64,000 nt of DNA from Paludibacterium purpuratum. Lineage in GTDB: Bacteria; Pseudomonadota; Gammaproteobacteria; Burkholderiales; Chromobacteriaceae. Position numbers and translations under genes: made by a program. Of the stretch, positions 19,087-28,347 are shown piece by piece. The notes below the pieces were generated by a model. The model saw only the letters and a list, made by a program, of their open reading frames with translations. It was not told the DNA's origin and ran no database searches. Position 1 is the first letter of the stretch. Every line of letters begins with the position of its first letter. The stretch is taken from contig NZ_SNZP01000001.1 in NCBI RefSeq assembly GCF_004363805.1, positions 186,001 to 250,000 of the forward strand, in the 5' to 3' direction.

Positions 19087-19992
19087 ATGTACGCCGAGAA
19101 AAAAGCCCACGATCCGTTAGAGATCTCCACGACCGACAACCGCCAGCCGCAAGGGGCGGCGCAGCGGGAGGCCGACGACAGTCCGCGCCAGCAGACGCAG
19201 GGACAGCGGCTGGCGCAAATGCAAACCCAGCACCACGCCAACGGCCTGCCGGCGCAGTTGCGCCAGGGTATCGAGTCGCTGTCCGGCTTCGACATGAGCG
19301 ATGTGCGCGTGCACCGCAACTCAGACAAGCCTGCGCAATTGCAGGCGCATGCCTACGCCCAGGGTAGCGACATCTATCTCGGGCCGGGTCAGGACAAGCA
19401 CCTGCCGCACGAAGCCTGGCACGTGGTACAGCAGAAACAGGGCCGGGTGCGGCCGACACTACAGATGAAGGGCGGAGTGGGGGTGAATGACGATGTGGGG
19501 TTGGAGCGCGAGGCGGATGTGATGGGGGGGCGGGTGTTGTGTTCGGCTCCTCAAAATGGCGGTCATGCCGCCAGCTTAGTTTATGAGAAGAAAGGCGTGG
19601 GTCACCTGATATCTCAATTCATGTTTAATTTCAAAGCTGCAAGTTCTGTGGACTTCGATGTTATAGAAAATAACAATTTATTTGTTCATAAAGAATTTTT
19701 TGATTGGTACGGTAGTTATGATGTTATTGGATTTGTGAAAAAATTCTTCAATGACTGTTTTAATATTGGACAACTTCCAGCTGATGGTATGTATAAAATA
19801 TATCTAGGAAAAACAAAGGGGGAATTAGCTAGTAAATCATATGTTTCCGTTATTTTTAATGTGCGAAGTAATCGGCAGGAAAATAAATGTGGCGCGAATA
19901 TTTTTCATTGTGGGGCATCGAATGGACTTAATCATCAAGCACCTGACTATAAGTATGAATATGAAAGTGGCTATTTTAAAAAATGTGACTGA
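19087..19992 (+). CDS. DUF4157 eCIS-associated effector 1, AT-rich unknown C-terminus
   Basis: A 301-aa protein. The ATG at 19087, 5 nt after GGAGG, is preferred over the GTG at 19081. Residues about 28-148 are a DUF4157 domain: [27 protein letters not shown], the metalloprotease-like [11 protein letters not shown] and [14 protein letters not shown]4157 is a known marker of eCIS cargo. After a run of seven G (19524-19530) the composition drops sharply to AT-rich, and the last 150 residues match no family I know; several Cys/His lie near the end (NIFHCG, KKCD). It follows the membrane protein by 16 nt. A toxin activity is inferred from context. Confidence 0.85.
   Translation: MYAEKKAHDPLEISTTDNRQPQGAAQREADDSPRQQTQGQRLAQMQTQHHANGLPAQLRQGIESLSGFDMSDVRVHRNSDKPAQLQAHAYAQGSDIYLGPGQDKHLPHEAWHVVQQKQGRVRPTLQMKGGVGVNDDVGLEREADVMGGRVLCSAPQNGGHAASLVYEKKGVGHLISQFMFNFKAASSVDFDVIENNNLFVHKEFFDWYGSYDVIGFVKKFFNDCFNIGQLPADGMYKIYLGKTKGELASKSYVSVIFNVRSNRQENKCGANIFHCGASNGLNHQAPDYKYEYESGYFKKCD
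19171..19527 (+). repeat. DUF4157-coding module, copy 1
   Basis: 357 nt encoding the DUF4157 module of effector 1. It aligns without gaps to 20247-20603 with high nucleotide identity. Both copies stop matching right after the GAGCGCGAGGCGGATG..GATGGGG codons, exactly where the C-terminal domains diverge. Confidence 0.9.
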
Positions 19993-20162
19993 GATTTAGA
20001 TTTATCGGAGTGATAACTTGCAGGCTGAGCACTGTTATTTTCGTTTGTGCCAATGTCTTCCTTCTCGCAACATCTAGCCGTGCTCGTACTGCGAGGGGCT
20101 GGGACAGGGAGCTACGGCAAATGCCCGCTGTTGAAGAATGCACTGAGCCCTAGGAGACGCAT

Positions 20163-21515
20163 ATGCACTCCGCGAAGCAAGCCCATAGCCTGTCAGATGC
20201 TTCTCTGACCGACAGCCACCAACCCCAAGGAACAGCACAACGCCAAGTCGACGACAGCCCGCGCCAGCAGACACAAGGCGAGCGGCTGATGCAACTGGGG
20301 GCGCCAAGCCACGCCAACGGCCTACCGGCGCAGCTACGCCAAGGCATCGAGTCATTGTCCGGCTTCGACATGAGCGACGTGCGCGTGCACCGCAACTCCG
20401 ACAAGCCGGCACAGTTGCAAGCGCATGCCTACGCCCAGGGTGGCGACATTTATCTCGGGTCGGGGCAGGATCAGCATCTGCCGCACGAAGCCTGGCATGT
20501 GGTGCAGCAGCGGCAGGGGCGGGTGCGGCCGACCTTGCAAATGAAGACTGGCGTGGCGGTGAACGACGATGCCGGCTTGGAGCGCGAGGCGGATGCGATG
20601 GGGGAAAGCGCCATGCGGCTGGCTCACAGCCCAGGGGATCTTTCCCCCATCCTGCAACGGCGCATGGATCGGACCGCGCCGGTCGTACAGCGTGCCAGCG
20701 CTTTGGTTTTAATCGGCTCCGTGAAGGATATGAACGATCTGAAGGTCAATACCAAGCTGGAAGAAGAAAACCTTGGCTTGAAATCCGTCAAATTGGCTAA
20801 CGCCAATTTGGGCACCATTGGGGCCGACGATACCCTTTATTTGAGCGGTGCCCATGGCGATTCGGATAGTTATGGCCCGTATGGGTCGGGCGTGGCATTG
20901 GTCAATGCGCTATGGGCGCGCGGATTACGGGTTTGCCGATCGATTTGGCTAACCGGCTGCGAGACCGGCAATGGTTTCTCGGCGGATTTTTATGCCAAAG
21001 CGACGCAAAAAGGCATAGACATCAAAGAGTATGTGACAGCGCCAAAGACCTACGGCCGTACTCGCAATGGCGGCAGAATGACGGCGGAAACGCCGGAAGG
21101 GGTCCAGGTTCGCAAGCTGAAAGAAGAGAAGGGAAAGTTGGATTTTTTAGAGCAGGTCTTTGGGAAAGGCGATGAGCTGCAAAAGCAAATCGACGATATC
21201 GTCAATAAGCCGGGTTATTGGGAGGAAATCGAAAACCCGATTCAGCTGGCCGAGGAAGTAAAGGAAATGTACGACGATTTGGATAGGTATTATGCCGGGT
21301 ATGATGTCAAGGATAGCTTGCAAGGCGATGGATTCGACTACGACACCTATGAAAAGCAATTCAAGAATATCAAAGACACCTATAACCCAAGACTAAAAAA
21401 AGCGATAGAAGTGTGGGCGACGCACGGCAAGGAGAGCGTCAAAGAGGCGTTTTTGGCTGTCTATAACCGTCAGCCGGTGGCAAGAAAAGTTTGGGATTTG
21501 AGCGGGTTATTTTAA
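20163..21515 (+). CDS. DUF4157 eCIS-associated effector 2, possible cysteine-protease-like C-terminus
   Basis: A 450-aa protein with SD AGGAG 6 nt before the ATG. Residues about 29-148 are a DUF4157 module nearly identical to that of effector 1, including the HEAWH motif. The next 30 residues are a linker ([19 protein letters not shown]). From about residue 180 a globular domain shows [14 protein letters not shown] with His231 and [13 protein letters not shown] with Cys266, a His-Cys order and spacing resembling clan CD (caspase/gingipain-like) cysteine peptidases. The remaining 150 residues are charged and helical. No immunity gene follows, so a non-self (possibly eukaryotic) target is likely. 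Protease activity is a hypothesis. Confidence 0.85.
   Translation: MHSAKQAHSLSDASLTDSHQPQGTAQRQVDDSPRQQTQGERLMQLGAPSHANGLPAQLRQGIESLSGFDMSDVRVHRNSDKPAQLQAHAYAQGGDIYLGSGQDQHLPHEAWHVVQQRQGRVRPTLQMKTGVAVNDDAGLEREADAMGESAMRLAHSPGDLSPILQRRMDRTAPVVQRASALVLIGSVKDMNDLKVNTKLEEENLGLKSVKLANANLGTIGADDTLYLSGAHGDSDSYGPYGSGVALVNALWARGLRVCRSIWLTGCETGNGFSADFYAKATQKGIDIKEYVTAPKTYGRTRNGGRMTAETPEGVQVRKLKEEKGKLDFLEQVFGKGDELQKQIDDIVNKPGYWEEIENPIQLAEEVKEMYDDLDRYYAGYDVKDSLQGDGFDYDTYEKQFKNIKDTYNPRLKKAIEVWATHGKESVKEAFLAVYNRQPVARKVWDLSGLF
20247..20603 (+). repeat. DUF4157-coding module, copy 2
   Basis: Second copy of the 357-nt module of 19171-19527, same length with no indel. The sequence before it and after it differs, which marks it as a conserved loading or processing cassette onto which different C-terminal cargo is joined. 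Confidence 0.9.
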
Positions 21516-21551
21516 TGGGAAATGGCGTCAGGCATGACGATCGAGGCAACG

Positions 21552-22205
21552 TCAACAGCTCTCCCCACTCAACCCCTCGCGCAAGGCATAGCGCGTCAGT
21601 TCGGCGATGGTTTGTATGCCGAGTTTTTTGAAGATATTTTCGCGGTGGCTGGCCACAGTCTTGGCGCTGATGAACAGGCGCTTGGCGATGGCTTGGGTGC
21701 CGTGGCCTTCGGCGAACAGTTGCGCCACCTGGCGCTCGCGCGTGCTGAGCTGCGGCAGGCGCAGCGCCTCGACGGCCGCCGCCGGGTTGCGGCAGGCCTG
21801 CATCACGCCGCCGACCAGCTCGCCGCTAAGGTAGATCTGGTTGGCCATGACGCGGCGGATGCCACGCACCAGCTCTTCGAAGCTATTGTCTTTCAGTACG
21901 TAGCCGGCGGCGCCGGCGTCGAGTGCCTCCACCACGCACTGTGGCCGGTCGTTGACCGATAGACACAATAGTTTGCATGGCAGCGCCTCGGCGCTAAGCC
22001 GGCGGATGACTTCCAGCCCGTTCATGATCGGCATATTGAGGTCGGTCACCACGACGTCCGGCTGATGCGTGCGCGCCAGTTGCAGCAGTTCCATGCCGTT
22101 TTTCGCCTGCGCCAGCACTTGGATGTCGGGTTCGCGCTCGATCAGCGCGCTCAAACCTTCGCGCAATATGGCGTGATCGTCGGCCAGGATGACGCGGATC
22201 GTCAT
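21552..22205 (-). CDS. NarL/FixJ-family response regulator
   Basis: A 217-aa two-component regulator. The receiver domain (1-120) has acidic pair D9/D10, phosphoacceptor Asp55 in VVVTDLNMP and a conserved Lys in GYVLKD. The C-terminal LuxR-type HTH (about 148-210) reads LSTRERQVAQLFAEGHGTQA. The ATG at 22205 is chosen because it overlaps the kinase stop by 4 nt; the frame upstream to 22241 lies inside the kinase. Its stop faces the stop of eCIS effector 2 with only 36 nt between them. Target genes are unknown; control of the neighbouring eCIS is possible but not shown. Confidence 0.92.
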   Translation of the reverse strand: MTIRVILADDHAILREGLSALIEREPDIQVLAQAKNGMELLQLARTHQPDVVVTDLNMPIMNGLEVIRRLSAEALPCKLLCLSVNDRPQCVVEALDAGAAGYVLKDNSFEELVRGIRRVMANQIYLSGELVGGVMQACRNPAAAVEALRLPQLSTRERQVAQLFAEGHGTQAIAKRLFISAKTVASHRENIFKKLGIQTIAELTRYALREGLSGESC

Positions 22206-22882
22206 ACTGCACCCTCGCTTCCCGCCGTGCTCGGCTGCCAATGGATGTGCGCCTGGACCCCATGGCCAGGACGGCTATGCAGTTCGAGCTGGGCGCCGGC
22301 CTGGGCGAGCTGATCCGGCAGCCGGCACAGACCGTGGTGGCCTGCGGCGGGCCGTCGCATCCGCGCCGGGTCGATACCGGGGCCATTGTCGCTGACGGTG
22401 AGCACCAGGCCGCCCGGCCACGCGTCGGCGGCGCGCAGGCTGATGCGGATGTCGGCGCGCGGCGCATGCTTGCAGGCGTTGATCAACAATTCGCGTGCGG
22501 CACGGCAGATCAGCCTTTGCGCGGGTGGTGGCGGTTGAATGTCGATGGCCTGGCAGTCGAGTACAATCTTGCGCCGGCTGAGCCGGCCAATTTCTTGCGC
22601 CAGTTGTCGGCATTGCTGGCCCAGTTCGGCGGGAGGCGGTGTCTCGGCGCTACGTAGGCCGTCGATCAGACCGCGGGTGCTGTGTAGTGCCTGTTTAACC
22701 AATTGCCGCCCGTGTTCAAACGCAGCACCACTTCCTGCCGGGTCGGTGGCGCGTGCTGTATCGAGTTGAATCAGTGCAAAGGCGAGCAGCTGAGCCAAGT
22801 CGTCGTGCAATAACTGGGCCAGCGCCTCCTGTGTGCCGGTGTCGGCGGCAGCGTGGTCGGTAAGCACTTGCGGTGGGGGCAT
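22202..22882 (-). CDS. Soluble HisKA_3 sensor histidine kinase
   Basis: A 226-aa kinase core with almost no input domain and no membrane segment. His26 lies in an LLHDDLAQLLAF H-box of the HisKA_3 (NarX/NreB/DegS) type. The ATPase part follows, with N-box ARELLINACKHA, DNGPGID and a G2-like HGVQAHIHW ending. It is co-transcribed with the NarL-type regulator (4-nt overlap). With so short an N-terminus it must receive its signal from a partner protein or from cytoplasmic chemistry not visible here. Confidence 0.88.
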   Translation of the reverse strand: MPPPQVLTDHAAADTGTQEALAQLLHDDLAQLLAFALIQLDTARATDPAGSGAAFEHGRQLVKQALHSTRGLIDGLRSAETPPPAELGQQCRQLAQEIGRLSRRKIVLDCQAIDIQPPPPAQRLICRAARELLINACKHAPRADIRISLRAADAWPGGLVLTVSDNGPGIDPARMRRPAAGHHGLCRLPDQLAQAGAQLELHSRPGHGVQAHIHWQPSTAGSEGAV

Positions 22883-23150
22883 GATCGCTTTTTTGCCTAC
22901 GCGCTTTGCACCGCATCGCGGTTGGCAGGCAGCGTGAGACGGAAGAGGTTATTGGATTATTGATAATACCAATAGCATAAGACATGGCAAACAATATGAA
23001 TGTACAGGCGGTGTCATGTTGTGTTTGTGCCGCGTGCTGGTAGTGATGATGGGCTGAAAAACGCCCAGTGGGCCTAACAGAAGAAACTATCGCAGTAACC
23101 AGGCTTCTAACCGGCCAGTCGCGCTAAAACGACTTCGGATCGAGGAAACC

Positions 23151-23654
23151 ATGAACCCCGCAGTCCACACGCCTGTCACGCAACAATATCTCGATGCCAG
23201 GCTCGAAGCCGTCGAGCTGCGGATGGATGCGCGCGTTCAGCGCATCGAAGACAAGATGGATCTGTTTGCGCAATCCATGCAGCAAATGCAGCAGTCGATC
23301 AAAGAGGTGTGCATTGAAACGCATAGTGCCATTGCGACGTTGCAGGGCGATACGCAGCACACGATCGAAAAATTCCAGGCCGAAACGCAGAGTGCCATCG
23401 AGCGGCTGCAGGTCGATACCAAAAGCCTGAAAAATACCGTGCTGATGACCGGCATCAGTTCCGTGGTGGCGATTGTTTTGGGGGTCGCGGCCTTCAATTC
23501 CACCGTGCTTGGCAATATGGTGGCCTCGTTCGAGGCCGGCAACAGTTCGGCACAGTTGCTGGCGCGTATACAAGCCCAGCAAGAAAAGCACGATAAAAAG
23601 ATGGAGGAAATCGTCCTGCGCATCGAACAGCGGAACGCTGCTGCACCTCAGTGA
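23151..23654 (+). CDS. Coiled-coil membrane protein of unknown function
   Basis: A 167-aa protein with SD GAGGAAACC before the ATG. Residues about 15-95 form a long coiled coil with regular hydrophobic spacing and short repeats (THSAIATLQGDTQHTIEKF and similar). One transmembrane helix follows at about 98-120 (VLMTGISSVVAIVLGVAAF), and a second charged helix ends the protein. It resembles small bacterial coiled-coil inner-membrane proteins (DUF1640-like in style), but no family assignment is firm. It stands alone between a 268-nt upstream gap and a strong terminator. Confidence 0.7.
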   Translation: MNPAVHTPVTQQYLDARLEAVELRMDARVQRIEDKMDLFAQSMQQMQQSIKEVCIETHSAIATLQGDTQHTIEKFQAETQSAIERLQVDTKSLKNTVLMTGISSVVAIVLGVAAFNSTVLGNMVASFEAGNSSAQLLARIQAQQEKHDKKMEEIVLRIEQRNAAAPQ

Positions 23655-23669
23655 TGCGCCGTGGCAGGC

Positions 23670-23699
23670 AAAAGGCCTGAGCGTTTGCCCAGGCCTTTT
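23670..23699. terminator. Bidirectional rho-independent terminator
   Basis: A perfect 10-bp stem, AAAAGGCCTG / CAGGCCTTTT, with a 10-nt loop. It has A and T flanks on both sides and lies between the convergent coiled-coil gene (+) and hflX (-). Confidence 0.9.
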
Positions 23700-23703
23700 C
23701 GAT

Positions 23704-25092
23704 TCACCGTTCCCAGTATTCCTTTTCCCGGCCTTGCGAGCCTGGATTGAGTAGGGCATTCAGACGGCGTAGCTGTTCTGGTTCGCCACGCAGGCGCAGC
23801 CAACTGCCTTCCTCCTCCGGCCGTTCTTCCAGCACCTGGCAGCTCGCGTAGATCTCGCCGCGCAATTGTTGCGCCGACCACGGCAGCAGCAACGTTTCCT
23901 CCACCAGCTCTTGCCGGAAGAAGGCGACGATGGTCGCGTGCAGTTGGGCGACATCCTCCGGGCGCCGCGCGCTCATCACCACGCAGTCCGGATAGCGTTC
24001 GCGTAGTTCTGCCGCCCAGGCCTCCTGCTCGGCTTTGCTGCCGACATGGTCGATCTTGTTAAACACGCGAATTCTAGGCACTTCGTCGGCGCCGATCTCG
24101 CTCAGCACCTCGTCGGTCACGGCCAACTGACGTAGGAAGCCCGGATCGCTGGCATCGATCACATGCAGCAACAATGCCGCATCCAGCGCTTCTTCCAGGG
24201 TCGATTTGAACGAGGCCACCAAGCCGTGAGGCAAGTTCTTGATGAAGCCGACGGTGTCGCTGACCAGTACGCGCGGCACACTCTCCGGATGCAGCACTCG
24301 CACGGTGGTGTCCAGCGTGGCGAACAGTTTATTGGCCACCAGCACCTCGCTGCCGGTCAGCGCCCGCATCAGCGTGGATTTGCCCGCATTGGTGTAACCC
24401 ACCAGCGATACCCCGGCCAGGCCTTGGCCTTGACGTTCCAGTCGACGGGCGCGTTGGGTCTTGCGCTCCAGTTCCATGGCGCTGATTTCGCGCTGTAACT
24501 CGGCGATACGATCGCGTACCTTGCGACGGTCAAGCTCGGTGTGCGACTCGCCTGCACCACGCCCCCCGGTGCCGCTGCGCTGCCGGCCTTGCGGACCGGC
24601 CAGCTTGGCCGCTTCGCGCAAGCGCGGCGCCATATAGCCTAGGCGGGCGATTTCCACCTGCGCGCGTGCCGCGCGCGAGCGGGCGTTGCGATGGAAGATT
24701 TCCAGGATGACCATGGTGCGGTCCATCACTTCGCAGCCCACGGCCAGTTCCAGATTACGTGCCTGCGACGGCGAGATTTCGTGGTCGACCAACAGCATGT
24801 CGATCTCGACCGCGCTGCTGTTCGGCACATGCGGCGCATCTTCGTCATCGTCGTCGTGGCGACTGGCTCGAACGAAGTGGCTGATCTCTTCCCGCTTGCC
24901 CACGCCCAGATAGGCTGTGCGATCGAACCCGCTACGCTTTTGGATGAAGGTTTGCACGACCTGGAAACCCAGCGTCTTGGCCAACTCGGCGAGCTCGGTG
25001 AGCGAGGACTCGAACTCGACATCGCCGACCTCCGGCAACTGAACCGAGGCCACAATGGCATAGCGAGGCTTTTCGTTTACTTCTGTTTGCAT
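23704..25092 (-). CDS. hflX: HflX-family ribosome-associated GTPase
   Basis: A 462-aa GTPase that splits stalled 70S ribosomes in the characterised family members. An N-terminal HflX domain (GTP-binding accessory fold) and a helical linker rich in Glu/Arg precede the G domain: G1 GYTNAGKST, G2 region TLDTTVR, G3 DTVGFI and G4 NKID. A C-terminal extension follows (about 400-462). Unusual is an acidic insertion, DDDDEDAPHVP, near residue 75. The start at 25092 (MQTEVNEK) is preferred over the upstream frame at 25140. It is not linked to hfq as in many proteobacteria, so it could be a second HflX paralogue; that needs the whole genome. Confidence 0.93.
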   Translation of the reverse strand: MQTEVNEKPRYAIVASVQLPEVGDVEFESSLTELAELAKTLGFQVVQTFIQKRSGFDRTAYLGVGKREEISHFVRASRHDDDDEDAPHVPNSSAVEIDMLLVDHEISPSQARNLELAVGCEVMDRTMVILEIFHRNARSRAARAQVEIARLGYMAPRLREAAKLAGPQGRQRSGTGGRGAGESHTELDRRKVRDRIAELQREISAMELERKTQRARRLERQGQGLAGVSLVGYTNAGKSTLMRALTGSEVLVANKLFATLDTTVRVLHPESVPRVLVSDTVGFIKNLPHGLVASFKSTLEEALDAALLLHVIDASDPGFLRQLAVTDEVLSEIGADEVPRIRVFNKIDHVGSKAEQEAWAAELRERYPDCVVMSARRPEDVAQLHATIVAFFRQELVEETLLLPWSAQQLRGEIYASCQVLEERPEEEGSWLRLRGEPEQLRRLNALLNPGSQGREKEYWER

Positions 25093-25156
25093 GTGCTGGT
25101 GATTTTGACTTGGTGGAGCGAGCCCAGATCTTACTAGCAAATGGCGCCTGCCGCTC

Positions 25157-26044
25157 TCATTGCGGCAGCGGTTCGCCTATACCGGGTAGATAGCGTAGCG
25201 AAAACCACAGTTGGTCGAGCGCGTGGCAGGCGGGCGGGCGCAAGCGGGCGGCGGCCTCGTCGGCGTTGGGGCGGCGTGGGGCGAACGCGCCGCCGGTACC
25301 CTGGTTGATGAATAACTCATGGATGACGCCGGCAACATGGGGGGAGTGGCAATTCGCCAGCGGACTCAGGTAGCGCTCGCGTTCCACCGGCGACAGTTGG
25401 CTGGTGCCGGCGCCATCCTGCAACCATATGTACACGCCGCTGGCTGTCATGGCGTCGATCAACTGGCCATAGGCATCCGGGGCTGCGTGACCGTTGAAGA
25501 ACGTGGAAATGTAGACCGGAAGGGGGGATAGGGCGCTCAAGTCGGCACGGATTGCGCGTAAATAGTCGACGAGCGCCTGCTGACGGGCGGTTTCCCGCCA
25601 ATTCATATCGTCGACCTCGGCCGCCAGATACCAGCCCTGAATGATTTCCGGCCCGAGAGCGGAAAGCAAGCCGCGCGCCTGTGCGGCATCGTTGCGCTGC
25701 AGAATTTGCAGGTAGTCGGGCAGGTCGGCATCGCGGCGCTGTTGCTGCTGGAAAAAGTCCGGATCGGCGGCGAGTCCGACAATGAGGGCAAGCCCCGCCG
25801 CATGGGCCTCGCGCATCCGCGCCAGCAGCCAATCCCGTTCGGTGCCTGTGGCGAATGCCTGGCCATACCGGGTCCATTGCCACACCACGGTATCGAATCC
25901 CTGCCGATGCAGCGCGGAAAACAGCCCGGGCCATTGCGCCGCCGCCACGCTCTGGTCGCGTAGCTGCGGCTGGTAGAAGATGGCGCGCATGGCCTGGGCC
26001 GGCAGGGTCACGGCCAACAGCAGGGCGACGATCAGCCCTCTCAC
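25157..26044 (-). CDS. Exported DUF4434-type putative glycoside hydrolase (YbcH-like)
   Basis: A 295-aa protein with a clean signal peptide (MRGLIVALLLAVTLPAQA), so it is periplasmic. The mature part looks like a TIM-barrel glycosidase-like fold of the DUF4434 type: AIFYQPQLRD, FDTVVWQW, GLAADPDFF, IQGWYLAAEVDD and YISTFFNG. Acidic residues in AEVDD are catalytic candidates. It overlaps nfrA by 4 nt and is the last gene of the wecB-nfrB-nfrA operon, the position ybcH holds in E. coli. A role in trimming or processing the secreted glycan is inference. Confidence 0.75.
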   Translation of the reverse strand: MRGLIVALLLAVTLPAQAMRAIFYQPQLRDQSVAAAQWPGLFSALHRQGFDTVVWQWTRYGQAFATGTERDWLLARMREAHAAGLALIVGLAADPDFFQQQQRRDADLPDYLQILQRNDAAQARGLLSALGPEIIQGWYLAAEVDDMNWRETARQQALVDYLRAIRADLSALSPLPVYISTFFNGHAAPDAYGQLIDAMTASGVYIWLQDGAGTSQLSPVERERYLSPLANCHSPHVAGVIHELFINQGTGGAFAPRRPNADEAAARLRPPACHALDQLWFSLRYLPGIGEPLPQ

Positions 26045-28347
26045 CAGCGTCCTCCTATCGAAAAGACCACCGCGTTGCCAGGCGAATAGCTGCTATGCAA
26101 CGGGTGTTGCAGCTCGAGACCGACGCTGACCTTGTGCGGATAGGCATTATAGTCGTCCTGACCTAGCCACAGATTCCAGCGCAGCCCGGCGCCGAAGCGC
26201 TGGTCGTCGTAATCGGCGGCGCCTGGTTCGCGGCTGTGGCTGTATTGCAGGTGACCGTAGGGTTCCAAGGTCTGGCCCTCGGCGATCTTGGCGTGATAGC
26301 TCATGCGATAGTCGGCGCTCAGCGCGGTGCGTTCGGCGAGACGATAGCGCGCCAGATCCAGATAAAGATTCTGCGCCAGCCATCCATGGCCAAGCGGATG
26401 CCAGTCGTCGCCGTAGCGGCCCGCGTTGAAGAACGAAGCGCTGGCGCGCACCATCTGATCGGCACGTTGGCCAGATGCCGACGTGAGCGGTGTCTGCTGC
26501 TCCACGGCGAGATAAATCACCTGATCGCGCCAGAGCTTCCAATTCAGGCCCACGCCCAATTCCGGATCCTGCAACGGTAGCGGCTCTTGGGCGGAGCCGG
26601 CAAAAACGCGCGCGTATGCGGATAGCGTGCGCCCGTCGCGCGAGGCGGGGTGACCCAGCAGATAATCCAGCATCATCTGCGAATAACCGCGATAAGACTG
26701 GTTGGCATTCGCGCCGGCGGAGGACGAGGGGTTGCTGCCGCTCCAGGCGTCCAGGCTGAACGTCCAGCGCCGGCTCAGCACCTCGTGTAGTCGGGTCAAG
26801 GCGAAACGCTGTGCGATATCGTCGTCGTCCGCCGGGCTGGGCCAGGCATCCAGCGCCTGCTCGGCATAGGCCAGGGCCTTGTCGTTGTTTGCCAACCGGG
26901 TCTGGACGAAGACCAGTTGCCGGATCAGCGTCTGATCACCCGGGCGGATGGCCGCCGCCTGTGTGAGCGCCTGGGCCGCGGCGGCGGCATTGCCGGCGCG
27001 CCATTCGGCATAGCCGAGTTGGCTTTGCAATTCGCCGTCCGCAGGCGCCAGGGCCACGGCCTGGCGTAGCGTTTGCAGCGCTGCTCGCGCTTGACCGGAT
27101 TGCTGCTGCAATGCCGCCAAGCGCATGGAATAGTCGGCGCGCGGGTTCAGCGCGATAGCGCGGGAAATTTCCTCCATGGCGCGTAGGGGATCGTGTCGGC
27201 CGTCGGCGGCCAGCAGACCGCGCAGCCAATGGATCTCTGCCCGCTCCTCGCCATGATAGGCATTCAGCCAGATCTCGGCTTGGTCCCAGTCGCGCGCCTG
27301 CGTCGCGCTGGCCGCGGCGGCCAGGCGCTCTGATGGTGTCATGTCGTCCAGCGATTGTCGCCGCCAGCTCTGCAATGCGGTGGCATAGTCGCGGTTGGCG
27401 TAGGCCTGGTAGGCGAGCGCCTTGTCGGCCAGGCCGCCGGCGCCGAGCAGGCTGGCCTGGCGGTAGGCGTTTTGGGCCAGCCCGGGGGCGCTCTGGCGGT
27501 AGCAATCGCCAAGAATCAGCCAGCTTTGCGCCGGGTAGCGCGGCGAACCATCGCCGAGCACCGTTCGGATGGCCGGGCAATCGTCCAGCAGCCTCAAGAT
27601 CAGCGCCTGGGCCGCGCGCAGCGCGGGGGTATCCAGCGGGCGGGCCAACATCGCGTGCTGCCGATCATTCACCTGGCTTGACAGCACGGCGGCCAGGCGA
27701 TGCAGCAACAGCAGGCGCTCGCTTTCCGCGCGCCCCGCGAACGGATAACGCGCCAGCAGTAGTTTGGCGGCGGCGTCATGGTATCCCGCACCCTGCAGCC
27801 GGTAACTAAGCGCGTCCAACGGTCGATCGCCCTGTTGGGCGAGCAGCATGTCGGCTAAGGATACGGCCTGCGCCTGGCGACGTTCGCTTAGCGCCAAATC
27901 GAAGCGCTCGCTGAGCGATGGGGCGGGCGAGGGCGGTTGCGGTGCGTCGTCCGCCTTTCGGCTGGGAGGCTGCGCGGGCACGGCGGGCTTGGGGGGCGAT
28001 GCCAATGATCGCAACGCGTCGGCCAAGCGAGTATCGGCCGGGGTGATCTTGCTCTGTGCGAGCAGTAGGTGCCGTGCGTCTTGCGGGCGGCTGGTCCGCC
28101 GATAGCCTTCCGCCAGGTAGAGCGCCGCGCTGGGGCTGTCCGGTGCCAAGGCGCGCGCGCGCTCCAGCTCGGCGATCGCGGGCGGCCATTGGCCTTGGCG
28201 CTCGAGCTCGAAGGCCTTGTTCAAGTGGGGATAGATCAGGAAGTAGCGGTAATTGCTGACTTCCTTTTGCAGCCTGGCGGTGTCGTTCGCCTGGGAGATC
28301 GCGCTCAGGCCGACCATCAGCGCGGCCAGCATCCATCTTGCTTTCAT
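26041..28347 (-). CDS. nfrA: NfrA: TPR/outer-membrane-channel glycan exporter (phage N4 receptor homologue)
   Basis: A 768-aa protein with a signal peptide (MKARWMLAALMVGLSAISQA). Tetratricopeptide-like helical repeats run through about residues 25-500 (for example AIELERARALAPDSPSAALYLAEGYR and LNPRADYSMRLAALQQQSGQARAALQTL). The C-terminal 230 residues are beta-rich and end in an outer-membrane-type aromatic residue (VFSIGGRW), fitting a BcsC/PgaA-like porin. In E. coli NfrA is the outer-membrane component of a secreted glycan that phage N4 uses as receptor. This homologue is shorter than the E. coli protein (about 990 aa). ATGA overlaps with both neighbours. Confidence 0.87.
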   Translation of the reverse strand: MKARWMLAALMVGLSAISQANDTARLQKEVSNYRYFLIYPHLNKAFELERQGQWPPAIAELERARALAPDSPSAALYLAEGYRRTSRPQDARHLLLAQSKITPADTRLADALRSLASPPKPAVPAQPPSRKADDAPQPPSPAPSLSERFDLALSERRQAQAVSLADMLLAQQGDRPLDALSYRLQGAGYHDAAAKLLLARYPFAGRAESERLLLLHRLAAVLSSQVNDRQHAMLARPLDTPALRAAQALILRLLDDCPAIRTVLGDGSPRYPAQSWLILGDCYRQSAPGLAQNAYRQASLLGAGGLADKALAYQAYANRDYATALQSWRRQSLDDMTPSERLAAAASATQARDWDQAEIWLNAYHGEERAEIHWLRGLLAADGRHDPLRAMEEISRAIALNPRADYSMRLAALQQQSGQARAALQTLRQAVALAPADGELQSQLGYAEWRAGNAAAAAQALTQAAAIRPGDQTLIRQLVFVQTRLANNDKALAYAEQALDAWPSPADDDDIAQRFALTRLHEVLSRRWTFSLDAWSGSNPSSSAGANANQSYRGYSQMMLDYLLGHPASRDGRTLSAYARVFAGSAQEPLPLQDPELGVGLNWKLWRDQVIYLAVEQQTPLTSASGQRADQMVRASASFFNAGRYGDDWHPLGHGWLAQNLYLDLARYRLAERTALSADYRMSYHAKIAEGQTLEPYGHLQYSHSREPGAADYDDQRFGAGLRWNLWLGQDDYNAYPHKVSVGLELQHPLHSSYSPGNAVVFSIGGRW

